Shown here: one piece after another, positions 55,594 to 64,000 of the stretch
How the letters are laid out: each line of letters opens with the position of its first letter
Numbering within the stretch: the stretch's first letter is position 1
Program-made: the position numbers and the translations under genes
Notes under the pieces: generated by a model
The model's database searches: none
What the model saw: only the letters and a program-made list of their open reading frames with translations
What the model was told of the DNA's origin: nothing
NCBI RefSeq assembly: GCF_004297125.1
Contig: NZ_SCVD01000019.1
Span: 451,387 to 515,386, forward strand
Direction: 5' to 3'
DNA: 64,000 nt
From: Phenylobacterium sp.
Lineage (GTDB): Bacteria > Pseudomonadota > Alphaproteobacteria > Caulobacterales > Caulobacteraceae

Positions 55594-56802
55594 TCAGCGT
55601 CGGGCGAGCGCCCTCGCCTTCAGGCGCTCGGCGAGCCGGAAGGCGGGGTCGTCCGGACTCGGGTCGAGGATGGCGTCCAGCATCACCTGTCCCTGGCCGG
55701 TGAGCGACATCGCCTGGGCGGACAGGACGTCGAACGGCGCCTCATCGGGAAGCTGGCTGTTGAGATAGACCACGTAGTTCTCGCCGCGCCGCCGCCGCAG
55801 GTCGGCCGAGAAGGCCATCAGGCCAGGCATGCGGACGGCCGCCAGGGAGACGGCGAAGGTCGCGCGGGCCAGCTCCACCGACGTCAGTTCGAAGTCCGGC
55901 GGGGCCTCGCCCGGCGTGGGCGCGATGATGCCGCGGATCCGCGTGGCGATGTCGCTCAGTCCGGCCCGCAACAGGTCCTCCTGGCGCGGGAAGTGGTAGG
56001 CGAGGGTCGAGTTGGCGAGGCCGGCCCGCGCGGCGATCGCCCGGTGCGTCACGGCGTCGGCGCCTTCCGCGATGATCAGCGCCGAAATGTGGCCGGCGGC
56101 CTTCGCCTGCCATTCGGTCAGCGCCGGGGCCGGGCGGCCAGGGTCGTCCAGCATGTCGCCCAGCGCGGCGCGGAAAACGTGGAACTGCCAGAGTTCGGCC
56201 GCGCCGTCGGAGGGGATCAGGCCGCAGCATAGCCGGCGCAGGCTGAGCCGCCGCAGCCAGCGGTAGGCGGCCACGTCTCCAACCGCCAGCCCGTAGGCGG
56301 CCTCGATGGTGCTGAAGGCGTGGAGCCACTCGCCGAGCTCGGGATCGGCCAGCCCGGCGCTCGCCGCGCGCCAGAAGTCCTGGCGGCGCGCCGACCAGGC
56401 CGCGAGCGCCGACGCGATCTCCGGCCGCGCGACCACGCCTTGCAGCAGCTCGCAGTAGAACCGCGTGCGCAGCGCCTCGGGCCCGGCCATGTCGGTGAGG
56501 ATGGCGTCGGCGAGCTCGGCCATCAGGGCGGCGTCGCTCACGTCGAGCGCCCGGATCCGCGCCAGCCAGCGGTCGAAGAACGCGCCGTCCTGCGCGGCCG
56601 CCGCCCCGATCAGGATGGCGAGCAGCTCGTCCTTCAGGCCGAACCGGTGCGTCAGCGTCGAAACCGTGGAGCCCAGCCGATCCGCCAGCGGACGCAGGCT
56701 GAGGCCCTTCAGACCGTCGGCCGCCACCAGCGTCATCGCCGCGTAGAGGGTGGCCTCGAGATCGGTGTCCAGGCGGGCGGTCACGGCGGGTCTGCGGCTC
56801 AT
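55594..56802 (-). CDS. Tandem-domain TetR-family regulator
   Basis: A 402-residue protein, about twice normal TetR length, with two HTH modules. The first is near residues 18-64 (SLRPLADRLGSTVSTLTHRF) and the second near 232-280 (THRAIAARAGLANSTLAYHF). Each is followed by a helical ligand-type domain. Two TetR units fused in one chain could form an intramolecular pseudo-dimer. Target and effector are unknown; the adjacent TonB receptor is an obvious candidate target. ATG at 56802. Confidence 0.9.
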   Translation of the reverse strand: MSRRPAVTARLDTDLEATLYAAMTLVAADGLKGLSLRPLADRLGSTVSTLTHRFGLKDELLAILIGAAAAQDGAFFDRWLARIRALDVSDAALMAELADAILTDMAGPEALRTRFYCELLQGVVARPEIASALAAWSARRQDFWRAASAGLADPELGEWLHAFSTIEAAYGLAVGDVAAYRWLRRLSLRRLCCGLIPSDGAAELWQFHVFRAALGDMLDDPGRPAPALTEWQAKAAGHISALIIAEGADAVTHRAIAARAGLANSTLAYHFPRQEDLLRAGLSDIATRIRGIIAPTPGEAPPDFELTSVELARATFAVSLAAVRMPGLMAFSADLRRRRGENYVVYLNSQLPDEAPFDVLSAQAMSLTGQGQVMLDAILDPSPDDPAFRLAERLKARALARR

Positions 56803-56957
56803 CTGTGTTTCGCAATCGTTCGAAGGCGTCCGGACATTAGTCGCAGGAGCAAAAATATTCGTGACAAAGCAAGGGGTCGAATTCGCACAACTGTATCTTT
56901 TCGGTCATGGGAGCCTGCTAGTCGCCCCGGGATCAACCGGATTGCCGAGGACATCCC

Positions 56958-58127
56958 ATGCTCAAGGCGCAGCTTGTCGCCTCCATCGCCGTCGCCCTGC
57001 TCATGGCCGCCGCGCCAGCGGGCGCCCAGTCGCCGCCCGAGCGGACCTCGACCCGCGCCCACGACACGCGCGCAATCGAATTTCCGGCCACCGCCGCCGG
57101 CGACCGGGTCCTGGCGGTCGACACCCATACCCACACCCTGTTCAGCGATGGCCTCGTCTGGCCGACCATCCGGCTGTGGGAGGCCGAGCAGGACCATCTG
57201 GCCGCCTATGCGCTCACCGACCACCTGGAGGCCCGGCCGCACAAGGGCGACGTACTGGGCGACGATCGCAACCGTCCGTACGCGATCGCCACCGCGGAGG
57301 CGGCTCGAATCAAATCGCGCGTGCAGCCGATCAACGGCGCCGAGATCACCCGCGAGCTGCCCTGGGGCCACTTCAACGTGCTGTTCGTGACGGACGTCAA
57401 CGCCATCCCGGTCGGCGACCTCAAGTCCGATCCCCGGCCGGCGCTGAGGGCCGCGCGCGGGCAGGGCGCCGTGATCATCTGGAACCATCCGTGGGCCTAC
57501 CCCGGCCTCGACCGCGGCGCGGGAGACCCCATGCCGGCCGGCCACCGCGCGCTCCTGGCCGATGGCCTGATGGACGCCGTGGAGATCGCCAACAGCGCCC
57601 AGTATTCGTCCGAGGCCTTCGACATGGCCCTGAAGCACGGCCTGGCGGTCGTCGGGGCCTCGGACGTCCACGGCCTGATCGACAGCGACCTGCAGATCCC
57701 GGAGGGGCAGCACCGCACCACCACCCTCGTCCTCGCGCCGGACACTTCGATCGCCGCGATCCGGGACGCCGTCCTCCGCAAGCGGACCGCCGCCCTGTTC
57801 CGCCAGGCGCTCTACGGCCGCGAGCGCGAGCTCTCCGAGATCGTCGGCGGCGCGCTGCGCATCGCGGGCCGACGGCGGGTCGAGAGCTTCCTGACCCGCG
57901 ACGTCGTCGAGCTGGAGGTGCGCAACGACGCCTCCATCCCCTTCCACCTGCGTTTCGATCCGGCCGCCATTCCGCTGACGGCGTCGCGGCTCGCGGTCGT
58001 CCCCGCCCGCGGTAAGCTGGTGATCCAGGTCGCGAACGTGAGCGACCTGGACGCCTTCACCGTAAAGGCGGAAGTCCTGAACGCCTTCGTCGAGCCCGGT
58101 CGCAACCTGGCCCTCACGCTACGCTGA
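56958..58127 (+). CDS. PHP-domain phosphodiesterase (Sb-PDE-like), exported
   Basis: A 389-residue exported protein with a signal peptide (about 1-23). The PHP metal-site motif is visible as DTHTHTLFSDGLVWPTIRLW, with further metal ligands in LTDHLEARPHKGD, NGAEITRELPWGHFNVL, IWNHPWAYPG and VGASDVHGLIDSD. This matches the Sb-PDE family, named after a Sphingobium enzyme that hydrolyses organophosphorus diesters. Natural substrate here is unknown. It is divergent from the tandem TetR gene. Confidence 0.87.
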   Translation: MLKAQLVASIAVALLMAAAPAGAQSPPERTSTRAHDTRAIEFPATAAGDRVLAVDTHTHTLFSDGLVWPTIRLWEAEQDHLAAYALTDHLEARPHKGDVLGDDRNRPYAIATAEAARIKSRVQPINGAEITRELPWGHFNVLFVTDVNAIPVGDLKSDPRPALRAARGQGAVIIWNHPWAYPGLDRGAGDPMPAGHRALLADGLMDAVEIANSAQYSSEAFDMALKHGLAVVGASDVHGLIDSDLQIPEGQHRTTTLVLAPDTSIAAIRDAVLRKRTAALFRQALYGRERELSEIVGGALRIAGRRRVESFLTRDVVELEVRNDASIPFHLRFDPAAIPLTASRLAVVPARGKLVIQVANVSDLDAFTVKAEVLNAFVEPGRNLALTLR

Positions 58128-58313
58128 GGCGCTCGACGCGGCCCCCCGGCCGAACGCCATGCCCCTCCGCTGCTGCAGCTCGGTCGCGTCCACGGTGTCC
58201 AGCGCCCGCTGGAACGAGGCCCGCAGCCGCCGCCCGCTCTCGCCATGGTCCGGCTGGACCGCCGCCGCCTGCCGCCCCCTGCCGGAGCGCCCGGACTCGC
58301 CTATATTGACGCC

Positions 58314-60194
58314 ATGCTCGAAGGTCCCCCGTCACTTACAATTGAGGCTCCGCCCCTGAAAGGCGCCGCGCTCATCAAGGACGAGGTCAAGCGCCTGCCC
58401 GACCGCCCCGGGGTCTACCGGATGATGGGCGAGGACGGCGAGGTTCTCTACGTCGGCAAGGCGCGCTCGCTGAAGAAGCGGGTGATCCAGTACGCCCAGG
58501 GCCGCTTCCACACCCAGCGCATCGCCCACATGGTGGATCAGACGCGCTCGATGGAGTTCGTCACCACCCGCACCGAGACCGACGCCCTGCTGCTCGAGAT
58601 CAACCTGATCAAGCAGCTGAAGCCGCGCTTCAACGTCCTGCTGCGCGACGACAAGAGCTTCCCCGAGATCGTCATCCGCCGCGAGCATCCGGCCGCCCAG
58701 CTGCGCAAGCACCGCGGCGCCCACACTATCAAGGGCGACTACTTCGGCCCCTTCGCCAGCGCCCATTCGGTGACCAAGACGCTGAACACCCTGCAGAAGG
58801 CGTTCCTGCTGCGCTCCTGTTCCGACAGCGTATACGAGAGCCGCACGCGGCCGTGCATGCTGCACCAGATCAAGCGCTGCGCGGCGCCCTGCACCGGCCT
58901 CATCGCACTCGACGACTACGCCAGGCTGGTGGAGCAGGCCGAGGACTTCCTGCGCGGCAAGTCCCGCGCGGTCATGGCCCGCATGTCGGAGCAGATGCAG
59001 GCCGCCTCCGACGACATGGAGTTCGAACTGGCCGCCCGCCTGCGCGACCGCATCCGCGCCCTGGCCTCGGTGGCCCAGGAGACCTCGGTCAATCCGGAGA
59101 CCCTCGAGGAGGCCGACGTCTTCGCGCTCCACTCGGAGGGCGGCCAGGCCTGCGTGCAGGTGTTCTTCTTCCGCGCCGGCCAGAACTGGGGCAACCGCGC
59201 CTACTTCCCCCGCGTCGACCGCACCGACGAGGACCCGGAGGTCATGGCCGCGTTCCTGGGCCAGTTCTACGACGACAAGCCGATCCCCAAGCTGGTGCTG
59301 GTCAACATCCTGCCGGCCGAACAGGAGCTGCTGCAGGAGGCCTTCGCCCAGAAGTCCGGCCGCAAGGTCGAGATCTCCCGGCCCCAGCGCGGCGAGAAGC
59401 GCCAGTTGGTCGAGCACGCCTTCACCAATTCCCGCGAGGCCCTGGGCCGGAAGATGGCCGAGAGCTCGGCCCAGACCAAGCTGCTGGCCGGCGTCTGCGA
59501 GGCCTTCGGCCTGGAGGGCAATCCCGAGCGGATCGAGGTCTACGACAACAGCCACATCATGGGCACGAACGCCGTCGGCGGCATGATCGTGGCCGGGCCC
59601 GAGGGCTTCCAGAAGAGCCAGTACCGCAAGTTCAACATCAAGGGCGCCGACCTCACGCCGGGCGACGACTTCGGGATGATGAAGGAGGTGCTGCGCCGCC
59701 GCTTCGGTCGCCTGGTGAAGGAGGAGGAGGCCGGCGAGGACACCGTCCGTCCCGACCTGGTCCTGATCGACGGCGGCGCGGGCCAGATCGCCGCGGTGAT
59801 GGAGGTCATGGCCGACCTCGGCGTCGACGACATCCCGGTGGTGGGCGTCGCCAAGGGCCTGGACCGCGACGCCGGGATGGAGCGGTTCTTCGTCCCGGGC
59901 AAGGAGCCCTTCCGCCTCGATCACAGGTCCCCGGTCCTCTACTATCTCCAGCGCCTCCGCGACGAAGCCCACCGCTTCGCCATCGGCAGCCACCGCACCC
60001 GCCGCGCCATCGATATGAAGAGGAACCCCCTCGACGAGATCGACGGCGTCGGGCCGGGCCGGAAGCGGGCCCTGCTCCACGCGTTCGGCAGCGCGCGCGG
60101 GGTGAGCCGGGCGAGTGTGGAGGACCTGGCGAAGGTGGAAGGCGTGAGCCAGCCGCTGGCCGAGCGGATCTACGGGTACTTCCGGAAGGAGTAG
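58314..60194 (+). CDS. uvrC: Excinuclease ABC subunit C (UvrC)
   Basis: The 626-residue nuclease makes both incisions in nucleotide-excision repair with UvrAB. It has the N-terminal GIY-YIG-type domain (GVYRMM through VLYVGKA, about 33-50), the Cys-containing region with [13 protein letters not shown], the UVR motif ([18 protein letters not shown]), the C-terminal RNase H-like domain ([20 protein letters not shown]) and helix-hairpin-helix end. ATG at 58314 is used; an ATG 23 codons earlier is less likely. No LexA box was seen upstream. Confidence 0.97.
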   Translation: MLEGPPSLTIEAPPLKGAALIKDEVKRLPDRPGVYRMMGEDGEVLYVGKARSLKKRVIQYAQGRFHTQRIAHMVDQTRSMEFVTTRTETDALLLEINLIKQLKPRFNVLLRDDKSFPEIVIRREHPAAQLRKHRGAHTIKGDYFGPFASAHSVTKTLNTLQKAFLLRSCSDSVYESRTRPCMLHQIKRCAAPCTGLIALDDYARLVEQAEDFLRGKSRAVMARMSEQMQAASDDMEFELAARLRDRIRALASVAQETSVNPETLEEADVFALHSEGGQACVQVFFFRAGQNWGNRAYFPRVDRTDEDPEVMAAFLGQFYDDKPIPKLVLVNILPAEQELLQEAFAQKSGRKVEISRPQRGEKRQLVEHAFTNSREALGRKMAESSAQTKLLAGVCEAFGLEGNPERIEVYDNSHIMGTNAVGGMIVAGPEGFQKSQYRKFNIKGADLTPGDDFGMMKEVLRRRFGRLVKEEEAGEDTVRPDLVLIDGGAGQIAAVMEVMADLGVDDIPVVGVAKGLDRDAGMERFFVPGKEPFRLDHRSPVLYYLQRLRDEAHRFAIGSHRTRRAIDMKRNPLDEIDGVGPGRKRALLHAFGSARGVSRASVEDLAKVEGVSQPLAERIYGYFRKE

Positions 60195-60201
60195 GGCGAC
60201 C

Positions 60202-61098
60202 CTAAGCCTGTCCGACCCGGCGGCGCGCGCCCTCGAACGCGGCCACGAAGTCCAGGAAGGCGCGGACGCGCGGCTGGTGGCGGAGGCGCTCGTGGGTGGC
60301 CAGCCAGGTCTCTACCTCCATGCCCGGCGTCTCCAGGCACAGCGAGAGGTCCCGCTCCCGGTCGGGGGTGAAGAACGCGGCCGGCAGCAGCACTAGCCCA
60401 AGGCCATGGCGCGCATTGGCCACCATGTTCGACACCGTCGAGGAGCGGTACTCGAACCGCGCCCTGGGGGCGAACGCGCGGACGATCGGCTCGACCAGGG
60501 CGTAGGGCCCTTCGCCGCAGACGAACACGTGGTCGTTCAGGTCCTCCATGCGCCGCGGCCGCCCGTGCGCCGCGAAATACGCCTCGGCGCCGAACACCCC
60601 GACGGCGGACACCGTCAGCCGCCGCGCCACCACGCCGGCCTCCGTCGGCCGCCCGCCGCCGCGGATGGCCACGTCCGCCTCCCCGCGCGACAGGTCCAGC
60701 ATTTCGTCCGTCACGATGACCTCGACGCGCACGTGCGGGTACTGGGCGCTGAACTCCCGCAGGGCCGGGGCCAGGCCATAGTTGGCGATGATCTCGTTGG
60801 TGGTCACCCGCAGCGTGCCCGAGACGCGCCGCGCCTCGGCCCGCGCCGCGGACTGCAGGTCGCGGGCGGCCGCCTCCACCGCCTCGAATCGCGCCATCAG
60901 CGCCTGGCCCTGGTCGGTCAGGCGCAGGCCGGCTGCGCTGCGCTCGAACAGGCACGCGCCCAGCGCCTCTTCCAGCGCCGCGATGCGGCGGCCGATCGTC
61001 GGCTGGCTCACGTTCAGCGCCCGCGCCGCGGCCAGGGCGCTGCCGCTGCGCACCGCGGCCAGCACGAAGCGCACATCGTTCCAGTCGAACTCGGTCAT
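60202..61098 (-). CDS. LysR-family transcriptional regulator
   Basis: A 298-residue regulator with an N-terminal winged HTH (SALAAARALNVSQPTIGRRI) and a C-terminal effector-binding domain. The ATG at 61098 gives the usual MTEFDWNDVRF start; an ATG three codons earlier is possible. It diverges from the glutathione S-transferase gene, the classic arrangement for LysR control of the neighbour. Effector unknown. Confidence 0.93.
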   Translation of the reverse strand: MTEFDWNDVRFVLAAVRSGSALAAARALNVSQPTIGRRIAALEEALGACLFERSAAGLRLTDQGQALMARFEAVEAAARDLQSAARAEARRVSGTLRVTTNEIIANYGLAPALREFSAQYPHVRVEVIVTDEMLDLSRGEADVAIRGGGRPTEAGVVARRLTVSAVGVFGAEAYFAAHGRPRRMEDLNDHVFVCGEGPYALVEPIVRAFAPRARFEYRSSTVSNMVANARHGLGLVLLPAAFFTPDRERDLSLCLETPGMEVETWLATHERLRHQPRVRAFLDFVAAFEGARRRVGQA

Positions 61099-61190
61099 GC
61101 TCAACATTTCTGTAGAGCCCAGGCTCAAGCTTGTCGATTGAGCGCTAACGTTCGCGCAACTATTGGACGCCGCGACGAAGGACCTGCGAC

Positions 61191-61856
61191 GTGAAACTCT
61201 ACTGCGACCCCATCTCGACCACCTCGCGGCCGGTCATGCTGTTCCTGGCCGAGCACGACCTGCCGGCAGAGCTCGTGCGGGTGGAGATCCTGGCCGGCGA
61301 GACCCGCAGCGAGGCCTTCGCCGCGCTCAACCCCAACTGCGCCGTGCCGGTGCTGGACCACGACGGCTTCGTCCTGACCGAGGGCTCGGCCATCCTCAAA
61401 TATCTGGCCGACCTCGCCGGCTCGAAGACCTACCCGGCCGAGCTGCGCGCCCGCGCCCGGGTCAACGCCGCCATGGACTGGTTCAACACCGGCCTCTCCA
61501 AGGACCTGAACGGCGACTACGTCTATCCGCGCCTGCTGCCCGAGGCCGCCCTGCCGCCCGCCATGCAGGCCGAGGTCTCCCGCCGCGGGCTGGAGCGGGC
61601 GCAGCACTGGCTCTCGGTCCTCGACCGCTACATGCTGGGCGACGGCCCCTACGTCTGCGGCGCCGAGCTCTCCATCGCCGACTACCTGGGCGCGGTCTAC
61701 GTCGGCCTGTCGCAGGCCGTCGCCTTCGACCTGACGCCCTGGCCCAAGGTGGCCGGGTGGATGGACCGGATGCGCGCCCGGCCCGCCTGGGACGAGGTCC
61801 ACGCCGCCTTCTACGGCTTCGCCGCTTCCCGCCGGGAGCTCCGCGAGGCCGGCTGA
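61191..61856 (+). CDS. Glutathione S-transferase family protein
   Basis: A 221-residue GST. The N-terminal thioredoxin fold has STTSRPVMLFLAEHDLPAEL and NPNCAVPVLDHDG with TEGSAILKYLA, and the helical C-terminal domain includes CGAELSIADYLGAVYV. It is closest in pattern to theta-class GSTs with a catalytic Ser. GTG start at 61191. Divergent from the LysR gene. Confidence 0.92.
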   Translation: MKLYCDPISTTSRPVMLFLAEHDLPAELVRVEILAGETRSEAFAALNPNCAVPVLDHDGFVLTEGSAILKYLADLAGSKTYPAELRARARVNAAMDWFNTGLSKDLNGDYVYPRLLPEAALPPAMQAEVSRRGLERAQHWLSVLDRYMLGDGPYVCGAELSIADYLGAVYVGLSQAVAFDLTPWPKVAGWMDRMRARPAWDEVHAAFYGFAASRRELREAG

Positions 61857-61957
61857 GCCGCCCCATCCTTCACCGCGCCTGCCCCCCGCCGGTCTTTCGG
61901 GCCCGCGCGGCGAGGCTCTGCGCCCGCTTTCCAACCCAACCCAGAGGTATCTTCTCC

Positions 61958-62692
61958 ATGTCCGGAACCCTTCGAACTCTCGTCGCCACGGCCGCGCTCG
62001 CCGCGGGCCTGGCCGCCGGCGCCGCCCGGGCCACCGTGCTCACCTTCGACGTCGACAACAGCAAGCCGAACGTCAGCGTCAGCATGCCCCAGAGCTACGG
62101 CGACCGCGTCACCGCCGCCGTCCAGGGCGGCGCGAGCTACGGCCTCGGCGCCGAAGGCTTCACCGGCAATGTGGTGGTCGACTACGCCGGCAGCCCCCAG
62201 ACCTCGCTGATCCGCTGGCCCACCGCCTACGGCGACCTCACCAACGTGCTGGAGAACGAGACCGACGGAGCCACCTACATCGACCTGACCTTCACCGCCG
62301 ACGCGGGGTTCCAGGTGGTCCTCTTCGGCTTCGACCTGGCCGGCTGGCCGTCGAAGGACTACGCCCTGCCCGGTGGCGTCCGGGTGACCAGCGGCGCCGA
62401 TACGCTGTTCTCGCAATCCAACGTGCTGGTCCAGGGCGATACAGTCGGCCCGCGGCACACCGCCTTCGACTTCGGCGCGGGCCTTGCGGGCCAGTCGCTC
62501 ACCCTGCGCATCGACCTCACCGGCCTGGCGGGCAACAGCGACAACATCGGCCTCGACAACGTCCGCTTCGGCCAAGTGGGCGGTCCGGCCGCCGTGCCGG
62601 AGCCGGCCACCTGGGCCCTGATGATCCTCGGCATGGCCGGCGCCGGCGCGGCCCTCCGCGAGCGGCGGCGGCGCGACGTGGCGGCGGCCTGA
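61958..62692 (+). CDS. PEPxxWA-CTERM exported protein
   Basis: A 244-residue secreted protein: signal peptide about 1-25, a beta-rich domain (TVLTFDVDNSKPNVSVSMP, DNIGLDNVRFG) and the C-terminal VPEPATWALMILGMAGAG sorting signal plus an Arg-rich end. The domain resembles carbohydrate-binding-like beta-sandwich domains common in such proteins. It is the third PEPxxWA protein in the window, far from the other two. ATG at 61958. Confidence 0.9.
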   Translation: MSGTLRTLVATAALAAGLAAGAARATVLTFDVDNSKPNVSVSMPQSYGDRVTAAVQGGASYGLGAEGFTGNVVVDYAGSPQTSLIRWPTAYGDLTNVLENETDGATYIDLTFTADAGFQVVLFGFDLAGWPSKDYALPGGVRVTSGADTLFSQSNVLVQGDTVGPRHTAFDFGAGLAGQSLTLRIDLTGLAGNSDNIGLDNVRFGQVGGPAAVPEPATWALMILGMAGAGAALRERRRRDVAAA

Positions 62693-62804
62693 CGGCGCGG
62701 GGCGGGGCCGGGGCGTGCTGAGGCGCATGACCGCGACGCCGACCATGCGAGTCGTGCTACCGAACGGTGGTCGCTGTCGCCGATCCATCCAAGAGGGGCC
62801 CTGA

Positions 62805-63449
62805 ATGAAACTCCGCATGCTCGCCGCGCTCGGCGTGGGCGTGGCCGCGCTGGCCGCGCCGGTCGCGGCCCCGGCCCACTTCATCCTGCAGCAGCCCAAG
62901 TCCTGGCTGGTCGAGAGCCCGCTCGGCGATCCGCAGAAGGCCGGCCCCTGCGGCGGCACGACCGCCGATCCGGGCACGCCCACCGGCGACGTCACCGCCC
63001 TGACCGGCGGCGAGCTGCTGCACATCAAGGTCAAGGAGACGGTCTATCACCCGGGCTTCTACCGGGTGGCGCTGGCGGTCCTGGACCGTTCGGAGCTGCC
63101 GGCCGACCCCGAGGACACCACCCGCATGGGCTCGCGCGGCCCGATCTCGGTGTCCGGCAAGGTCGATCCGAACCCGAAGCCCCCCGTCCTGCTGGACGGC
63201 CTGTGGGAACACCATGAGCGCAAGCCGGCCCAGGAATGGGAGACCGACGTCAGGATCCCGAACATCAACTGCGAGCACTGCACGATCCAGGTGATCCAGT
63301 TCATGGAGGAGCACGGGATCAACACCGACGGCCGGTTCAGCTACCACCACTGCGCCGACCTGAAGATCACCGCCAATCCGAAGCTCCCGATCGACATGGC
63401 GTGGCCCGGCCAGGCCAAGGGCAAGCCGAAGTCCAAGCCCAAGAGCTAG
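62805..63449 (+). CDS. LPMO-like secreted protein (SCE4755 family)
   Basis: A 214-residue exported protein. The signal peptide ends APA and the mature chain would begin with His25 (HFILQQPKSWLVESPLGDP), as in lytic polysaccharide monooxygenases, whose N-terminal His is a copper ligand. Cys residues (GPCGG, NCEHC, HHC) and YHPGFYRV follow. The pattern matches the SCE4755 polysaccharide monooxygenase-like family. Activity is not established. Lys-rich tail of the KPKSKPKS type. Confidence 0.85.
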   Translation: MKLRMLAALGVGVAALAAPVAAPAHFILQQPKSWLVESPLGDPQKAGPCGGTTADPGTPTGDVTALTGGELLHIKVKETVYHPGFYRVALAVLDRSELPADPEDTTRMGSRGPISVSGKVDPNPKPPVLLDGLWEHHERKPAQEWETDVRIPNINCEHCTIQVIQFMEEHGINTDGRFSYHHCADLKITANPKLPIDMAWPGQAKGKPKSKPKS

Positions 63450-63748
63450 GACCGATCGACCTCCGGCGGATTGGGGGCGGCGGATAAGGGCCGCGCTTCG
63501 CCATCGGATTCAACGCGCGCCGCAGGCGCTGCCTAATCATCCACGACCACACGAACCACACGAACAGGCCCAACCTGGATGGGGCGCGGCGGCCCTTCCT
63601 CCTTGTTCGTGTGGTTCGTGGACGATTCCGATCGGCGCTGATGCGCGCGATGGCGGCGAAAGGCCGGCGCAAGGCGGCAGCAACTCCCCCGAGCGTCAAA
63701 ATCGGACGCACCCCCTGAACACCAACCTTGCCTTCCGGCGCGCCTCAT
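63450..63748. other. Intergenic region with long inverted repeat
   Basis: No gene was recognised between the LPMO-like gene and the last start codon. The region contains the inverted repeat at 63536-63626 and ends at a LexA-type box. A minus-strand reading frame spans part of it but is antisense to the last gene and shows no family features. Confidence 0.5.
63536..63626. repeat. Inverted repeat with CCACACGAA units
   Basis: The left arm (63536-63567) contains ATCCACGACCACACGAACCA and the right arm (63598-63626) is its near complement, GTTCGTGTGGTTCGTGGACG. The left arm carries one extra CCACACGAA unit, so the arms are not identical. The two arms could form a large hairpin. It resembles REP-like intergenic repeats but a genome-wide count is needed to call it a family. 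Confidence 0.7.
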
Positions 63749-63763
63749 GTTCTTCTTTTGTTC
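63749..63763. promoter_or_regulatory. LexA-type box (GTTC-N7-GTTC)
   Basis: GTTCTTCTTTTGTTC matches the alphaproteobacterial SOS operator, a direct repeat of GTTC separated by seven bases, exactly. It abuts the ATG at 63764, so LexA would cover the start region. Regulation by LexA is inferred. Confidence 0.6.
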
Positions 63764-64000
63764 ATGTCCATCCCGCCCGACATGGCCGAACGGCATGCGC
63801 GCGTCCTGGCTCGGCTGACCGAGCTGGGGCTGGCGCTGGCTGAGCGGACGTTCGAGGAGGCGGAGGCGGCCGAGACGCCGGAGCAGCGGGTCGCGCTGGT
63901 GAAGGCGTTCCACACCATCTCGCGCTCGGTGCGCCAGACCGTGGCGCTGGAGGCCAGGCTGGCGCGCCAGCAGGCGCTGGACGCCCGCGAGGCCGAGCGG
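63764..64000 (+). CDS. Truncated gene, helical protein of unknown function
   Basis: An open frame of 79 codons runs to the window edge, so the C-terminus is missing. The visible part is rich in Ala, Arg, Leu and Glu and predicted helical (HARVLARLTELGLALAERTF, then VKAFHTISRSVRQTVALEAR). I do not recognise the family. The perfect LexA-type box immediately upstream suggests SOS control. No typical Shine-Dalgarno is visible. Confidence 0.65.
   Translation, partial: MSIPPDMAERHARVLARLTELGLALAERTFEEAEAAETPEQRVALVKAFHTISRSVRQTVALEARLARQQALDAREAER

Noticed and set aside
63533..63913. A minus-strand frame over the inverted repeat and the last gene
   Set aside because: It crosses the repeat and is antisense to a plus-strand frame with better composition and a positioned regulatory box.

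Overview
The window is a 64 kb piece of GC-rich alphaproteobacterial chromosome, most likely from the Caulobacterales (Phenylobacterium or Caulobacter relatives). Pointers are the very high GC content, three secreted proteins with a PEPxxWA-type C-terminal sorting signal, a TonB-dependent receptor, tandem chemoreceptors inside a che operon, an initiating glycan phosphotransferase of the HfsE/PssY type, and a GTTC-N7-GTTC LexA-type box at the right edge. The genus is inferred from gene content only. No rRNA, tRNA, CRISPR array, prophage or insertion sequence was recognised.

Layout. Positions 20-5825 hold a tripartite RND efflux operon (adaptor, pump, NodT-type outer-membrane factor). After an AT-rich gap, 6300-15538 is one compact chemotaxis operon: STAS protein, CheY, CheA, CheW, two paralogous chemoreceptors, a second CheW, CheR and CheB. 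A soluble, divergent chemoreceptor-like protein lies on the opposite strand behind it (15562-17268). From 17571 to 25550 come metabolic and envelope genes: a cyclase-family hydrolase, a sugar-phosphate transferase, a MAPEG protein, two EamA transporters, a TPR protein, a neutral zinc metallopeptidase, a racemase with a translationally coupled D-cysteine desulfhydrase-like enzyme, and a DUF6491 protein. A TPP riboswitch then precedes thiC (25800-27635).

From 27737 to 40938 the window carries a convergent pair of PEPxxWA proteins, a Ser/Thr kinase with its ECF sigma factor, the YbbP/YbbA ABC system divergent from a TesA-type esterase, and two overlapping multidomain histidine kinases. From 41078 to 49983 there are a cytochrome P450, a LemA/DUF3137 pair, a degenerate receiver protein carrying a FliM-like docking peptide with an overlapping helical partner, an MDR oxidoreductase, a short possible transcription unit with a strong terminator, a GreA/GreB-family factor, a DUF3606 protein, an FKBP lipoprotein and a single-domain response regulator.

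The right end (50173-64000) contains a one-TM protein, a long-chain acyl-CoA synthetase, a TonB-dependent receptor behind a tandem-domain TetR regulator, an Sb-PDE-like PHP phosphodiesterase, uvrC, a LysR/GST divergent pair, a third PEPxxWA protein, an LPMO-like secreted protein, and a truncated gene whose start codon directly abuts a perfect LexA-type box.

The main theme is signal transduction: a complete excitation and adaptation pathway, an accessory pseudo-receiver that may bind CheY proteins, two hybrid kinases and a kinase/sigma pair. Most of the rest is envelope and housekeeping. The least expected items are the pseudo-receiver with a FliM-type peptide, the chemoreceptor-like coiled-coil protein with two degenerate hairpin tips, the tandem TetR protein, the kinase with an altered catalytic loop, and the small unit at 47.6-47.8 kb.
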